Shown one piece after another: positions 27,889-37,473 of a DNA stretch of 64,000 bases. The notes below the pieces were generated by a model, which saw only the letters and a list, made by a program, of their open reading frames with translations, was not told the origin of the DNA and did not search any database. Position numbers and translations under genes: made by a program. The stretch covers positions 3,534,001-3,598,000 of the forward strand of contig NZ_CP041696.1 in assembly GCF_007362955.1 (NCBI RefSeq), in the 5' to 3' direction. Origin of the DNA: Lysinibacillus fusiformis. GTDB taxonomy: Bacteria; Bacillota; Bacilli; Bacillales_A; Planococcaceae. The first letter of the stretch is position 1, and every line of letters begins with the position of its first letter.

Positions 27889-28989
27889 ATGAAATGGAAA
27901 CAACAATTGGACGGTATGCAAGCGTATAAACCAGGTAAACCAATTGAAGAAGTACAGCGTGAATTCGGCTTACAAGAAGTCGTGAAATTAGCATCAAATG
28001 AAAATCCATTTGGTTGCTCACCAAAGGTAACAGCTTATTTACAGGATAATGCAGTCAATCATGCGATCTATCCAGATGGCTATGCACAAAACTTGCGTAC
28101 AGCTGTAGCAAATTATCTAGGTGTCAATGAAACACAGCTTCTTTTTGGAAATGGCTCTGATGATATTATTACGATTCTTACTCGTGCTCTGTTGTATCCA
28201 GGTGTGAACACAATCATGGCTGACCCATCCTTCTCGCAATACTGGCATAATGCTGACATTGAAGGTGCAGAAGTACGGAAAATCCCTTGTATTGAGGGTG
28301 CACATGATTTAGATGCTATGGCAGCAGCAATTGATGATAAAACTTCAATCGTTTGGGTTTGTAGTCCAAATAATCCTACAGGTGTGGTTATTGCAGATAC
28401 TGATTTACGTGCCTTTTTAGCGAAAGTACCAAGTGACGTACTTGTTGTTTTAGATGAAGCGTATATCGAGTATGTGACGCATCCAGATCACTTGGATACA
28501 CTACCATTAATCGAAAAGTATCCAAATGTGTTATTAATGCGTACATTTTCAAAAGCGTACGGTCTTGCTTCCTTCCGAGTTGGCTACGCCATTGGTCAAC
28601 CTGAAATAATTGCTAAGCTTGACCCAGTGCGTGCGCCTTTTAACAATACAATTTTAAGCCAAGCGGCAGCGGCCATTGCCCTAAGCGATCAAGACTTTAT
28701 TGAAGCTTGCTGTGAAGCGAATGAAAAAGGCAAAAAACAATACGTTGAATTTTGTGAAAAGCATAATTTAACCTACTACCCATCTGATACGAACTTTATT
28801 TTCTTTAATACGAATGCTGATAGCGATGTTGTTTTCCATGAGCTTATGAAACGTGGCTTTATTATCCGTAGTGGTAATGCACTTGGTTCACCAGGGTTTA
28901 TCCGAGTGACAATTGGTACAGAGGCTCAGAACGAAGCATTACTAGGACATCTTGAAACGGTGTTAAAAGAGCAAGGAGTTTTTGCATGA
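27889..28989 (+). CDS. hisC: Histidinol-phosphate aminotransferase (also aromatic aminotransferase)
   Basis: PLP enzyme acting in histidine synthesis and, in Bacillus, in tyrosine and phenylalanine transamination. KLASNENPFG, SPNNPTGVV, LDEAYIEY and the PLP-lysine segment RTFSKAYGLASFRVGY are present. ATG 27889 is used because GAGGAG at 27874-27879 lies 9 bases ahead; the ATG at 27880 abuts it. 366 residues. The stop overlaps the tyrA start. Confidence 0.95.
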   Translation: MKWKQQLDGMQAYKPGKPIEEVQREFGLQEVVKLASNENPFGCSPKVTAYLQDNAVNHAIYPDGYAQNLRTAVANYLGVNETQLLFGNGSDDIITILTRALLYPGVNTIMADPSFSQYWHNADIEGAEVRKIPCIEGAHDLDAMAAAIDDKTSIVWVCSPNNPTGVVIADTDLRAFLAKVPSDVLVVLDEAYIEYVTHPDHLDTLPLIEKYPNVLLMRTFSKAYGLASFRVGYAIGQPEIIAKLDPVRAPFNNTILSQAAAAIALSDQDFIEACCEANEKGKKQYVEFCEKHNLTYYPSDTNFIFFNTNADSDVVFHELMKRGFIIRSGNALGSPGFIRVTIGTEAQNEALLGHLETVLKEQGVFA

Positions 28990-30083
28990 CACGCAAAGTG
29001 CTCGTTATTGGTCTAGGCTTAATCGGGGGCTCGATTGCCCTTGCTCTACAAAAAGCACCAGAAACCAAAATTCTAGGTTATGATATGGATGCCAAAACAC
29101 GTGAGCATGCAAAGACATTAAACATCGTCCATGAGATTGTAACAGATCCTAAAGATGTCGCAGCTGATGTAGATGTTATTATTTTTGGGACACCCGTCAA
29201 TGCCACGCTGGATTGGATGGAACAACTAAAATCATGGTCGTTAAAAAATAAAGTAATCGTAACAGATACAGGTAGTACAAAAAAATTGATTATGCAAAAA
29301 GCGGGAGAATTACGTGCCCAAGGTATTACATTTATCGGTGGACACCCTATGGCAGGTTCTCACAAAAGTGGTGTATTAGCTGCAAAGGCGCATCTTTTCG
29401 AAAATGCCTATTATATGCTGACGCCACTTGCAGGGGAAGAAATCATTAACATGGCTCAGCTTGAAAGTCTCTTAAAATTTACACATGCGAAAGTCGTGAG
29501 TGTATCGGCACGAGAGCATGATCATATGACAGCTGTCGTGAGTCATTTTCCACATGTTATCGCAGCCTCTCTTGTGCATCAGCTAGGAGAGGAAAACGGA
29601 GAGTACCCAATGACACGTTCGCTCGCTGCAGGGGGGTTCCGTGATGTGACGCGTATTGCATCGTCTAATCCGATATTGTGGCGTGATATTACACTTCAAA
29701 ATCGTGATGAGTTAATCGCACAGCTAGAGGGCTGGCAATCAGAGATGGATCGCGTCAAGGAACTACTATTGAACGGCAATTCAGACGATATACAAAACTA
29801 TTTTGCTGTTGCCAAAGACTTGCGAGATGAACTTCCAATTAGTGCGGGTGCCATGTTCACATCCTTTGATTTGTATGTGGACGTTCCTGACTATCCAGGG
29901 GTTATTTCTGAGGTGACAGGTTTATTAGCAGATGAAGCAATTAGTATTACGAATCTGCGTATCGTTGAATCTCGAGAAGATGTCTTCGGAATACTTGTCA
30001 TTAGCTTGCAAAGTGAAAGTGATCGTGAACGTGCTGCGTCGTGTATTCAAAAACGTGCAAACTTTGAAACATATATTTCATAG
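28986..30083 (+). CDS. tyrA: Prephenate dehydrogenase with C-terminal ACT domain
   Basis: Oxidative decarboxylation of prephenate to 4-hydroxyphenylpyruvate for tyrosine. N-terminal GLGLIGGSIALAL cofactor motif, GGHPMAGSHKSG, SHFPHVIAASLV and the C-terminal ACT-type regulatory domain (YVDVPDYPGVISEVTGLLAD) fit this family. 365 residues. The 4-bp overlap with hisC suggests coupled translation. Confidence 0.95.
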   Translation: MTRKVLVIGLGLIGGSIALALQKAPETKILGYDMDAKTREHAKTLNIVHEIVTDPKDVAADVDVIIFGTPVNATLDWMEQLKSWSLKNKVIVTDTGSTKKLIMQKAGELRAQGITFIGGHPMAGSHKSGVLAAKAHLFENAYYMLTPLAGEEIINMAQLESLLKFTHAKVVSVSAREHDHMTAVVSHFPHVIAASLVHQLGEENGEYPMTRSLAAGGFRDVTRIASSNPILWRDITLQNRDELIAQLEGWQSEMDRVKELLLNGNSDDIQNYFAVAKDLRDELPISAGAMFTSFDLYVDVPDYPGVISEVTGLLADEAISITNLRIVESREDVFGILVISLQSESDRERAASCIQKRANFETYIS

Positions 30084-30133
30084 GTAAAGTGCATGCTCAG
30101 TCGTGAAATTGCGCCGCGTGCCTAGACAAAAGG

Positions 30134-30159
30134 GAAAGCGTCGAAGTATCGGCGCTTTC
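30134..30159 (+). other. Small hairpin between tyrA and aroA
   Basis: GAAAGCG and CGCTTTC arms (7 bp) about 28 bp before the aroA start. There is no U tract, so it is probably not a full terminator; it could tune readthrough or processing. Confidence 0.4.
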
Positions 30160-30186
30160 TATCTTCATATGGAGGGAGAAATAACT

Positions 30187-31476
30187 ATGAGTGAAAAAGT
30201 ATTACAGTATCATAAACCATCCTTAAAAGGGACATTAACAATACCTGGTGATAAATCAGTGTCACACCGCTCAGTGATGTTTGGCTCGATTGCGACTGGC
30301 ACAACGACGGTCGATGGCTTTTTACTGGGTGAGGATTGTTTAAGTACAATTGATTGCTTCCGCAAGCTTGGCGTGAAAATTGATGTAGAAGGAACGAATG
30401 TGACGATTGACAGTGCTGGTATGGATGCGTGGCAGGAGCCGACTGAAGTATTATATACAGGAAACTCTGGGACAACGACTCGCTTAATGCTTGGTATTCT
30501 AGCTGGTTCTAATGTACATACAGTGATGACAGGGGACGCATCGATTGGCAAGCGGCCTATGCGTCGTGTAATTGACCCCCTACGTCAAATGGGTGCACAC
30601 ATTACTGGCCGTGCAGATGGACAATTTACGCCACTAGCGATTCAAGGTACGAAGTTGCAAGCTATTGACTATAAAATGCCCGTTGCAAGTGCGCAAGTGA
30701 AGTCAGCTATTTTACTAGCAGGTTTACGAGCAGAAGGGACAACTGTTGTTCGTGAAACGGAAATATCGCGAGACCATACCGAGCGTATGTTACGTCAATT
30801 TGGCGCACAGGTAGATGTGACAGATGGTGTTGTGTCGTTTAAGGGGGGGCAAACGCTTACAGGTACTCATGTTTCTGTGCCAGGGGATATATCTTCAGCG
30901 GCCTTTTTCTTAGTAGCCGGTGCTATTTGTCAAGATAGTCGTATTGTGTTAGAAAATGTTGGCGTCAATCCAACACGTGACGGTATCGTTGAGGTTCTCC
31001 AAAATATGGGGGCTTCCATGACAGTAGCGCAACATGAAGACGGTCAAGCAGAGCCAACAGCTACGATTACGATTGAAACGTCTACGTTGAGGGGGACTAC
31101 GATTGAGGGTGACATTATTCCCCGACTGATCGATGAAATACCTATACTGGCGTTATTAGCGACACAGGCGCATGGTAAAACGATTATTAAGGATGCCGAG
31201 GAACTAAAAGTAAAAGAAACAGATCGTATTACAGCTGTCGTAGATGAACTGAAAAAATTAGGGGCTACTATTGAAGCGACAGAGGACGGCATGATTATCG
31301 AGGGGCCAACACCATTACACGGTGCAAGCCTAAAAACCTACGGCGACCACCGCATCGGCATGATGGGGGCTGTCGCAGCGTTAATGACCGATGGAGTCGT
31401 GACTTTAGATGATGCACAATGTATAGCGGTTTCTTACCCGGCGTTTTTCGAGCATGTTGAGGCTGTGAAGCTATAA
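30187..31476 (+). CDS. aroA: 3-Phosphoshikimate 1-carboxyvinyltransferase (EPSP synthase)
   Basis: Joins phosphoenolpyruvate and shikimate-3-phosphate. [48 protein letters not shown] and [13 protein letters not shown] are present. The glyphosate-relevant segment reads [10 protein letters not shown]: Thr or Ala at the equivalent of the class II position cannot be assigned by eye. ATG 30187 follows GGAGGG at 30171-30176; 429 residues. Last gene of the aro cluster. Confidence 0.96.
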   Translation: MSEKVLQYHKPSLKGTLTIPGDKSVSHRSVMFGSIATGTTTVDGFLLGEDCLSTIDCFRKLGVKIDVEGTNVTIDSAGMDAWQEPTEVLYTGNSGTTTRLMLGILAGSNVHTVMTGDASIGKRPMRRVIDPLRQMGAHITGRADGQFTPLAIQGTKLQAIDYKMPVASAQVKSAILLAGLRAEGTTVVRETEISRDHTERMLRQFGAQVDVTDGVVSFKGGQTLTGTHVSVPGDISSAAFFLVAGAICQDSRIVLENVGVNPTRDGIVEVLQNMGASMTVAQHEDGQAEPTATITIETSTLRGTTIEGDIIPRLIDEIPILALLATQAHGKTIIKDAEELKVKETDRITAVVDELKKLGATIEATEDGMIIEGPTPLHGASLKTYGDHRIGMMGAVAALMTDGVVTLDDAQCIAVSYPAFFEHVEAVKL

Positions 31477-31483
31477 TCAATAC

Positions 31484-31517
31484 AAAGCTCTCCAATACTT
31501 TTGGGGAGTTTTTTCTT
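31484..31517 (+). terminator. Weak terminator after aroA
   Basis: AACTCC-type arms (CTCTCC / GGGGAG, with G-U pairing) before a six-T run. The stem is short. Confidence 0.5.
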
Positions 31518-31570
31518 GTTTCGGAAGAGAATGTTTTGTAGCATAAAGGTATTAAGGAAAGAATAGGTGA

Positions 31571-32839
31571 ATGACTGTGAACAATGCGATGACTGAAATT
31601 ATGCAAGCACTTGAGCAAGGGGATTTAGCTTTAATAGATCAGCTGCTTGAATCGTTTTTAACGAAGGAGCTACCAGAAGAAACTTACGCACTTGCGGAAG
31701 TATTTATGCAATATGGCTACATGAAAGAAGCAGACCGTGTACTGGAGCATTTACAATTTTTATTTCCAGAAGAAGCACAGTTAAAAATTGACCGTGCAAA
31801 TGTCTTAATGGAGCTTGGTGATGAGGACGCAGCATTAGATTTACTCTTAGAAGTAGAAGATACGTCCCCAGAATACCCACAGGCATTATTGGTATTAGCG
31901 GATTACTATCAAATGCAGGGGTTGTTTGAAGTGGCTGAAAAGCGTATTAATGAAGCGCTTGCCATTTTACCGGATGAGCCACTTTTACAATTTGCTAAAG
32001 CAGAGCTATTGTTTGAAACAGGACGTTTTCTAGAGGCCGCACGACTTTATGAGGAATTGCATGAGCTACAAGAGGAATTTGCGGGTGTAAGTCTGGTTGA
32101 GCGACTTGCTGAGGTATATCGTGCAGGAGCTGCCTATGAAACAGCTTTAGACTATTATTTAGCTGCACTTGAGGATGAAGTGAAGCCAGATATTTTATTT
32201 GGCGCAGCCTATTCAGCGTTCCAATCGAAAAAATATGAAATGGCCATTACGCAATTAGAGGAGTTAAAAGAATTAGATCCAGATTATTTCTCAGCCTATT
32301 TATTGCTTGCGGAAAGCTATGCCATGTCAGAGGACAATAAAAAAGCGTATGCAGCCATTAAAGAAGGCTTAAAGCGTGACGAGTACGATAAATCACTATT
32401 CTTATTCGCGGGTAAAATGGCATTGAAAAATGGTCTTCCAGATGAAGCCGAAAATTATTTGCGCGAGGCGATTGCATTAGATCCTGAATACATGGAAGCG
32501 GTGCTAGCGCTGATCGCTGTTTTGACACAGCAAGAACGGTATGAATATGTAATTGAATTATTTGAAACTTTACAAGAAAATGATTTTGAATGGTCAACAT
32601 TATACCCATTTGCAGCAGACGCATATGCAAATTTAGAATTGTACGACCGTGCATACGAATTTTATCGTTTGGCATATACTGATTTTAAGGAAGACGCAAC
32701 ATTTTTAGAAAAATATGTTTATTTCTTATTAGAAGAAGGCAAGCGTTCAGAAGCGAAAGAGGTACTTGAACAATTAATAAGCGTTCAACCTGGTGAACCA
32801 GAGTGGCAAGAAAAGTTAGAAAGCTTAGAATTAGAGTAA
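31571..32839 (+). CDS. ypiA: TPR-repeat protein YpiA
   Basis: A very acidic 422-residue protein made of tetratricopeptide repeats throughout (for example ALLVLADYYQMQGLFEVAEK, YLREAIALDPEYMEAV). TPR arrays mediate protein-protein contacts; the partner is unknown. Position aroA-ypiA-ypiB matches B. subtilis. ATG 31571 is used; GTG 31577 or ATG 31586 are possible. Cytoplasmic, no signal peptide. Confidence 0.88.
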   Translation: MTVNNAMTEIMQALEQGDLALIDQLLESFLTKELPEETYALAEVFMQYGYMKEADRVLEHLQFLFPEEAQLKIDRANVLMELGDEDAALDLLLEVEDTSPEYPQALLVLADYYQMQGLFEVAEKRINEALAILPDEPLLQFAKAELLFETGRFLEAARLYEELHELQEEFAGVSLVERLAEVYRAGAAYETALDYYLAALEDEVKPDILFGAAYSAFQSKKYEMAITQLEELKELDPDYFSAYLLLAESYAMSEDNKKAYAAIKEGLKRDEYDKSLFLFAGKMALKNGLPDEAENYLREAIALDPEYMEAVLALIAVLTQQERYEYVIELFETLQENDFEWSTLYPFAADAYANLELYDRAYEFYRLAYTDFKEDATFLEKYVYFLLEEGKRSEAKEVLEQLISVQPGEPEWQEKLESLELE

Positions 32840-32853
32840 AGGAGGGAGTGGGT

Positions 32854-33411
32854 ATGACTGCTTCTGTATCAGTTGTCGATAAAAAAGCATTTGTTCGATG
32901 GTTTTTAAAAAATTATCAATTGAAACGTCGTGAGTGTGTATGGATTTTAAACTACTTATTAAGTAATGATGAGTTGTTAAAGCGAATACGATTTGTCGAA
33001 GAAGCGCACTATTGTCCTAGAGCAATGGTGATGTCTACAGTTGACTCAACTGGTGTGCCATTTCGTTTTTACAAAGGCAATGTGATGACAGCGGATGCTG
33101 AGAAATCTTTCCATGATTTACGCTTACATGAACATGAAGATATGTATATACAATTGAATTTCCCAAATATACCACCGAGTGCACAATACTTAGCAGTTCT
33201 TGAAGAAAACCCTTATATGCCAGAAACACTGATTGTCAGTGAAAAAGATCGTGTACTGGCCGAAGAGCTGCTTTCGAACAGCTTACTCGTATTCCAAGAA
33301 GAAAAATTACTCGCACAGATTGATGAAGCCCTGGACCAAGGAGATGAAGAACGTTTTTATGAATTGTCAAATTTGTTACAGGTTTTAAAAGAAACAGCTA
33401 ATCTGCGCTAA
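32854..33411 (+). CDS. ypiB: YpiB family protein (UPF0302)
   Basis: 185 residues. A conserved N-terminal half (KKAFVRWFLKNYQLKRRECV, WILNYLLSNDELLKRIRFV) and an acidic C-terminus match YpiB, a conserved Bacillales protein of unknown biochemical function. AAAGGAGGG at 32838-32846 sets the ATG at 32854. It starts 14 bp after ypiA, so they are likely cotranscribed. Confidence 0.85.
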   Translation: MTASVSVVDKKAFVRWFLKNYQLKRRECVWILNYLLSNDELLKRIRFVEEAHYCPRAMVMSTVDSTGVPFRFYKGNVMTADAEKSFHDLRLHEHEDMYIQLNFPNIPPSAQYLAVLEENPYMPETLIVSEKDRVLAEELLSNSLLVFQEEKLLAQIDEALDQGDEERFYELSNLLQVLKETANLR

Positions 33412-33689
33412 TCATTTGCCTCATAGGTAAAAATTGAATGTCCTTTATCCACTTCTATATGGTAACATGACTAGTGAATGATTGTTTTCACTTGTTATTG
33501 GTTATCCTATTTATGGAGTGGAGAAGGGCATTTTTATTTTTGATGTAGCAGAAGGCATTGATCTCAATAGATGGTGACCTGAGAGCGGTAGTAGCTTTTT
33601 CTCAGAGAGCGTGTAAACGTTGCTGAATGAGATAAAGTGATACTACAATCAGTGTGGATTTTTTCATCTCTCATTGACCGTTCATGCGT

Positions 33690-33895
33690 GATAAAGCCTC
33701 CGGCGAATTTCACGGATTTTATAGGAGTCAAAACGGAGCTAACCTTTAGCGTCGCATCCGTGCGATTACGGCTCATTGACCTCCAAATGCCACGTTCTGT
33801 GGCTTTAATGAAATGACCGACTATGTCGGCCCTCATGCAAGCCTAAGCGTAATTCAAAATTCGGACGCAATTATGTCGAGGCGTAAGTGATTTAG
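33690..33895 (+). repeat. Leader repeat family, copy 3 (upstream of ypiF)
   Basis: Aligns with 12865-13020 and is about 50 bp longer because of an inserted CCACGTTCTGTGG hairpin and a GACCGACTATGTCGG hairpin. It ends GACGCAATTATGTCGAGGCG-TAAGTGATTTAG, 22 bp ahead of the ypiF start. Upstream (33563-33690) there is further repeat-like text with TCTCAGAGAG and AATGAGA arms. The 506-bp ypiB-ypiF gap contains no convincing gene. Confidence 0.65.
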
Positions 33896-33917
33896 CAATA
33901 TGAGGAGGGGTATTTGG

Positions 33918-34367
33918 ATGTATTTTAATGCAAACGATGTGACATCGTTTATGGCACAGAAGGAATTTATCGACACCGCGATTATTCCGCTCGTAGCCAT
34001 CGATTTAACGACTGAAAAAATGAAACAGAGTGGTGCAGAAGTAGATTTTTTGTTATCACTCACTGCTTTTATCGAGCAGCAATTTAAAGGCCGCTTGCTT
34101 GTCATGCCACCATTTTCTTATAGTACTACGTTGAAAAACGAAGAAATGCCCGTGCATTTAGAGGCACAATTACATAATGCTGGTTTTAAGCATGTGTTCT
34201 TCATTACTTGTGACCATTTTTGGACAAATATTGGAGATGTAGTAAATATCATTTGGCTACCAGCCATTCCGCTAGAATCGATGGATAAAGGCGTGAAAAA
34301 CTCCATTCTCGAAGATCAATTACGACAAGTAATTCCAGTATTTTCGACTAAATGGGCACAGATTTAA
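33918..34367 (+). CDS. ypiF: YpiF family protein (DUF2487)
   Basis: 149 residues, starting MYFNANDVTSF. It resembles YpiF by position (immediately before qcrA) and the central GRLLVMPPFSYS and HVFFITCDHFW segments. ATG 33918 has AGGAGGGG 7 bases ahead. Function unknown. A qcr promoter may lie in the 155 bp that follow. Confidence 0.8.
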   Translation: MYFNANDVTSFMAQKEFIDTAIIPLVAIDLTTEKMKQSGAEVDFLLSLTAFIEQQFKGRLLVMPPFSYSTTLKNEEMPVHLEAQLHNAGFKHVFFITCDHFWTNIGDVVNIIWLPAIPLESMDKGVKNSILEDQLRQVIPVFSTKWAQI

Positions 34368-34522
34368 CAATTTGTTTCAATAAATGTTCACATTCTCCGG
34401 CTTTCCACAGAATGCTATATTGACCAAGCTATGGACTTGATATATCATAGATATGTCCTAGTATTACTATTTGTAAAAGTATGTCCGTTGGACTGACCTT
34501 TAAAGTTAGAGGGGGGAAAAGG

Positions 34523-35026
34523 ATGAGTAACAATCGAGTTTCACGTCGTCAATTTTTAAGCTATACACTTACTGGTGTAGGCGGATTTATGGCGGCAGGT
34601 ATGCTGATGCCGATGGTTCGTTTTGCGTTAGACCCAGTGTTACAAAAACACGCTGGTGGGGATTTCGTATTAACAGAACAAAAAATCGCTGACATCACTG
34701 AAGAGCCTATTAAAGTTGACTTCACATTTGAACAAGTTGACGCATGGTACAAATCTGATGTTACAAACGCTGCATGGGTTTATAAAAGCGGTGACGAAAT
34801 AATTGCTTTATCACCAGTTTGTAAGCATTTAGGTTGTACAGTAAACTGGGGAGGCGATACAGCACACCCAGATCAATTCTTCTGTCCTTGTCACGCAGGG
34901 CGTTACGAGAAAAACGGAGATAACATTGCAGGTACACCACCTCTAGGTCCGTTGGATGAATTTGAAGTACAAGAAAAAGATGGTTATTTAATGATTGGTC
35001 CATCAAGAGCAAATACTCTAGTTTAA
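34523..35026 (+). CDS. qcrA: Menaquinol:cytochrome c reductase, Rieske iron-sulfur subunit
   Basis: Part of the bc-type complex III that passes electrons from menaquinol to cytochrome c. A twin-arginine-like SRRQFLSY precedes a single membrane segment (GVGGFMAAGMLMPMV). The [2Fe-2S] ligands lie in CKHLGC (Cys100, His102) and CPCHAG (Cys121/123, His124). ATG 34523 follows AGGGGGG; 167 residues. First of the qcrABC operon. Confidence 0.97.
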   Translation: MSNNRVSRRQFLSYTLTGVGGFMAAGMLMPMVRFALDPVLQKHAGGDFVLTEQKIADITEEPIKVDFTFEQVDAWYKSDVTNAAWVYKSGDEIIALSPVCKHLGCTVNWGGDTAHPDQFFCPCHAGRYEKNGDNIAGTPPLGPLDEFEVQEKDGYLMIGPSRANTLV

Positions 35027-35048
35027 TTTGTAAGGGGGTACGAAATCA

Positions 35049-35723
35049 GTGCTAAACAAAATTTATGATTGGGTCGATGAACGATTAGATATTACACCGA
35101 TTTGGCGTGATATTGCCGACCACGAAGTGCCAGAGCACGTTAACCCTGCACACCATTTCTCAGCATTCGTTTACTGCTTTGGTGGATTAACATTCTTCAT
35201 CACAGTAATTCAAATTCTTTCTGGTATGTTCTTAACAATGTATTATGTACCAGATATCGAAAATGCTTGGAAATCAGTTTACTATCTACAAAACGAAGTA
35301 GCATTCGGTGAAATCGTACGCGGTATGCACCATTGGGGAGCTTCATTAGTTATCGTAATGATGTTCTTACATACACTTCGTGTGTTCTTCACAGGTTCAT
35401 ATAAGAAACCTCGTGAGTTAAACTGGATGGTTGGTGTAGGTATTTTTGGTGTAATGATTGGTCTTGGTTTCACAGGCTATCTATTACCATGGGATATGAA
35501 AGCATTATTCGCTACTAAAGTAGGTATCGAAATTGCTGCATCTGTACCGTTTATCGGTCAAATGATTAAAGTATTGTTAGCGGGTGACGCAACGATTATC
35601 GGCGCACAAACGTTAACACGATTCTTTGCGATTCATGTATTCTTCTTACCTGCAGTATTGTTTGGGTTACTTGCAGCACACTTTATCATGATTCGTCGTC
35701 AAGGAATTTCAGGACCGTTGTGA
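35049..35723 (+). CDS. qcrB: Menaquinol:cytochrome c reductase, cytochrome b subunit
   Basis: b6-type cytochrome with four membrane helices in 224 residues. Heme-ligating histidines are in GMHHWGASL and the later ATRFFAIHVFFLP region; the GYLLPWD quinol-site motif is present. GTG start, with AGGGGG 10 bases upstream. The Gram-positive form is split: the last helices are in QcrC. Confidence 0.97.
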   Translation: MLNKIYDWVDERLDITPIWRDIADHEVPEHVNPAHHFSAFVYCFGGLTFFITVIQILSGMFLTMYYVPDIENAWKSVYYLQNEVAFGEIVRGMHHWGASLVIVMMFLHTLRVFFTGSYKKPRELNWMVGVGIFGVMIGLGFTGYLLPWDMKALFATKVGIEIAASVPFIGQMIKVLLAGDATIIGAQTLTRFFAIHVFFLPAVLFGLLAAHFIMIRRQGISGPL

Positions 35724-35766
35724 TTTACACTTGACGGTTCGATGACTTTTTAAAGGAGGGGACACT

Positions 35767-36564
35767 ATGCATCGCGGAAAAGGAATGAAATTTGTCGGCG
35801 ATTCTCGTATTAAAGCGAATCACAGAATGCCGAACGTTCCAAAAGATTATTCCGAATACCCAGGTAAAACAGAAGCTTTCTGGCCAAACTTCTTGCTAAA
35901 AGAATGGATGGTTGGTGCTGTTTTCTTAATTGGTTATTTATTGTTAACTGTCGCTCACCCGTCTCCACTTGAGGGACAGGCTGACCCGACAAATACAGCT
36001 TATATTCCATTACCGGACTGGTACTTCTTATTCGTGTACCAATTATTAAAATACACTTATGCTTCTGGTCCATACAATGTAATCGGAGCAATTGTAATGC
36101 CGGGTATTGCGTTCATGGCGCTATTATTAATGCCGTTCTTAGATACGACACCAGAACGTCGTCCATCTAAACGTCCATTACCAACAGCGTTCATGTTATT
36201 AACACTAGCTTCAATGTTCTATTTAACTTGGGAATCAGTTGTGAACCATGACTGGGAAGCTTCTAAAAAACAAGGTGAAATTAAAGAAGAAGTTGAAGTT
36301 GTTATTGATGAATCACTGCCAGGTTTTGCAATCTGGAATGGTGATACTGGTGAACAGGCTAAATCTTGTATTGCTTGTCATGCTGCTGACTTAAAAGGAG
36401 GTCCAGCTGCGCCAGCGTTAGCTGGTAACCAATTAACTGCTGAAGAAATAGAAGATATCATGCATAATGGTCGTGGCGCAATGCCTGCTGGTCAATTTGC
36501 TGGTACTGATGAAGAAGCTAAACAATTAGCTGAATTTATCGCAAGCTTAAAGCCTGCAGAATAA
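35767..36564 (+). CDS. qcrC: Menaquinol:cytochrome c reductase, cytochrome b/c subunit
   Basis: Fusion typical of Bacillales: subunit IV-like membrane part (residues about 35-160, with PLPDWYFLFVYQLLKYTY) joined to a C-terminal cytochrome c domain with heme motif CIACH and the later axial-Met segment AMPAGQF. 265 residues. AAAGGAGGGG precedes the ATG. Last gene of the operon, followed by a terminator. Confidence 0.97.
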   Translation: MHRGKGMKFVGDSRIKANHRMPNVPKDYSEYPGKTEAFWPNFLLKEWMVGAVFLIGYLLLTVAHPSPLEGQADPTNTAYIPLPDWYFLFVYQLLKYTYASGPYNVIGAIVMPGIAFMALLLMPFLDTTPERRPSKRPLPTAFMLLTLASMFYLTWESVVNHDWEASKKQGEIKEEVEVVIDESLPGFAIWNGDTGEQAKSCIACHAADLKGGPAAPALAGNQLTAEEIEDIMHNGRGAMPAGQFAGTDEEAKQLAEFIASLKPAE

Positions 36565-36574
36565 TATTAGTTTG

Positions 36575-36603
36575 AAAGAGTCAGGAAACTGGCTCTTTTT
36601 TTC
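36575..36603 (+). terminator. Rho-independent terminator after qcrABC
   Basis: AAGAGTCAG / CTGGCTCTT stem with a GAAA loop and a T run. Confidence 0.88.
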
Positions 36604-36828
36604 TAGCTTTTTACGCTGTTTTTACTGTAAGAGTGACTTTAAGTGAAAACATTTTTCGGAAACTGAAGTTATTTAGGGGAAATTGTCAAAAAAACGTATT
36701 TAGGAACAGCGACAAATAATTATTTTTTATGTTATAAAGAGACATAATACAAGCAACTCTTTCAGCCATACATAATAATAAGGAAAAAAGACATCTTAGT
36801 TAAAGACGACAGTAAAGGAGTTTTATTT

Positions 36829-37425
36829 ATGCAAATTACACGTGCAAACATCTGGTATCTCCTTACGCATAAATCATTTTTAATATTATTACTAATCATT
36901 AATCTATTAGGAACAATTTATGGCTATTATTGGTATGGTTGGCAACTTGCCATAACAGAGCCTATTTTTTATATTTTTGTACCGGATAGTCCGACTGCCA
37001 GCTTGTTTTTTTGCTTTGTACTAGCGGCATGGATTGTCGGTAAAAGTTGGCCGCTCATGGAAGTATTAGCGCTCGTAACTTTGGTGAAATACGGCTTATG
37101 GGCAGATGTCATGAACATTTGGACGTTGGTTGAAACAGGTTCTATCGAATGGCAGGGCTGGATGCTTGTCGGTTCGCATTTTGCAATGGCTGTGCAAGCC
37201 GTACTTTACATTGGCAAGTATGTCTTTACATATTGGCATATTGCTGTAGCAGCAGTGTGGACTTTGCATAATGATGTCATTGATTATGTCTTTGGGCAAA
37301 TGCCGATGTATCGAGATTTAGCAAAATATACAAACTATATTGGATATTTTACATTTTGGTTATCGATAGCCTGTATTTTTCTTGCCATTTTCTCAATTAG
37401 GTGGCGCAAATATTTGCCGAATTAG
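36829..37425 (+). CDS. ypjA: Membrane protein YpjA (DUF1405)
   Basis: 198 residues with five or six membrane segments. The N-terminal YLLTHKSFLILLLIINLLGT and the FYIFVPDSPTASLFF block are family features. A strong AAAGGAG precedes the ATG. Position after qcrC matches B. subtilis. Function unknown. The ypjB gene that normally follows is absent; a metallopeptidase is found instead. Confidence 0.88.
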   Translation: MQITRANIWYLLTHKSFLILLLIINLLGTIYGYYWYGWQLAITEPIFYIFVPDSPTASLFFCFVLAAWIVGKSWPLMEVLALVTLVKYGLWADVMNIWTLVETGSIEWQGWMLVGSHFAMAVQAVLYIGKYVFTYWHIAVAAVWTLHNDVIDYVFGQMPMYRDLAKYTNYIGYFTFWLSIACIFLAIFSIRWRKYLPN

Positions 37426-37473
37426 GTAAATGTCTATAGAATTATAGTATCGAGTTAGAAAGGGGTAAGAAAA

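Noticed and set aside
33564-33836. Reverse-strand 90-codon frame in the ypiB-ypiF gap
   Set aside because: It lies entirely within the repeat copy and is antisense to it; no start signal.
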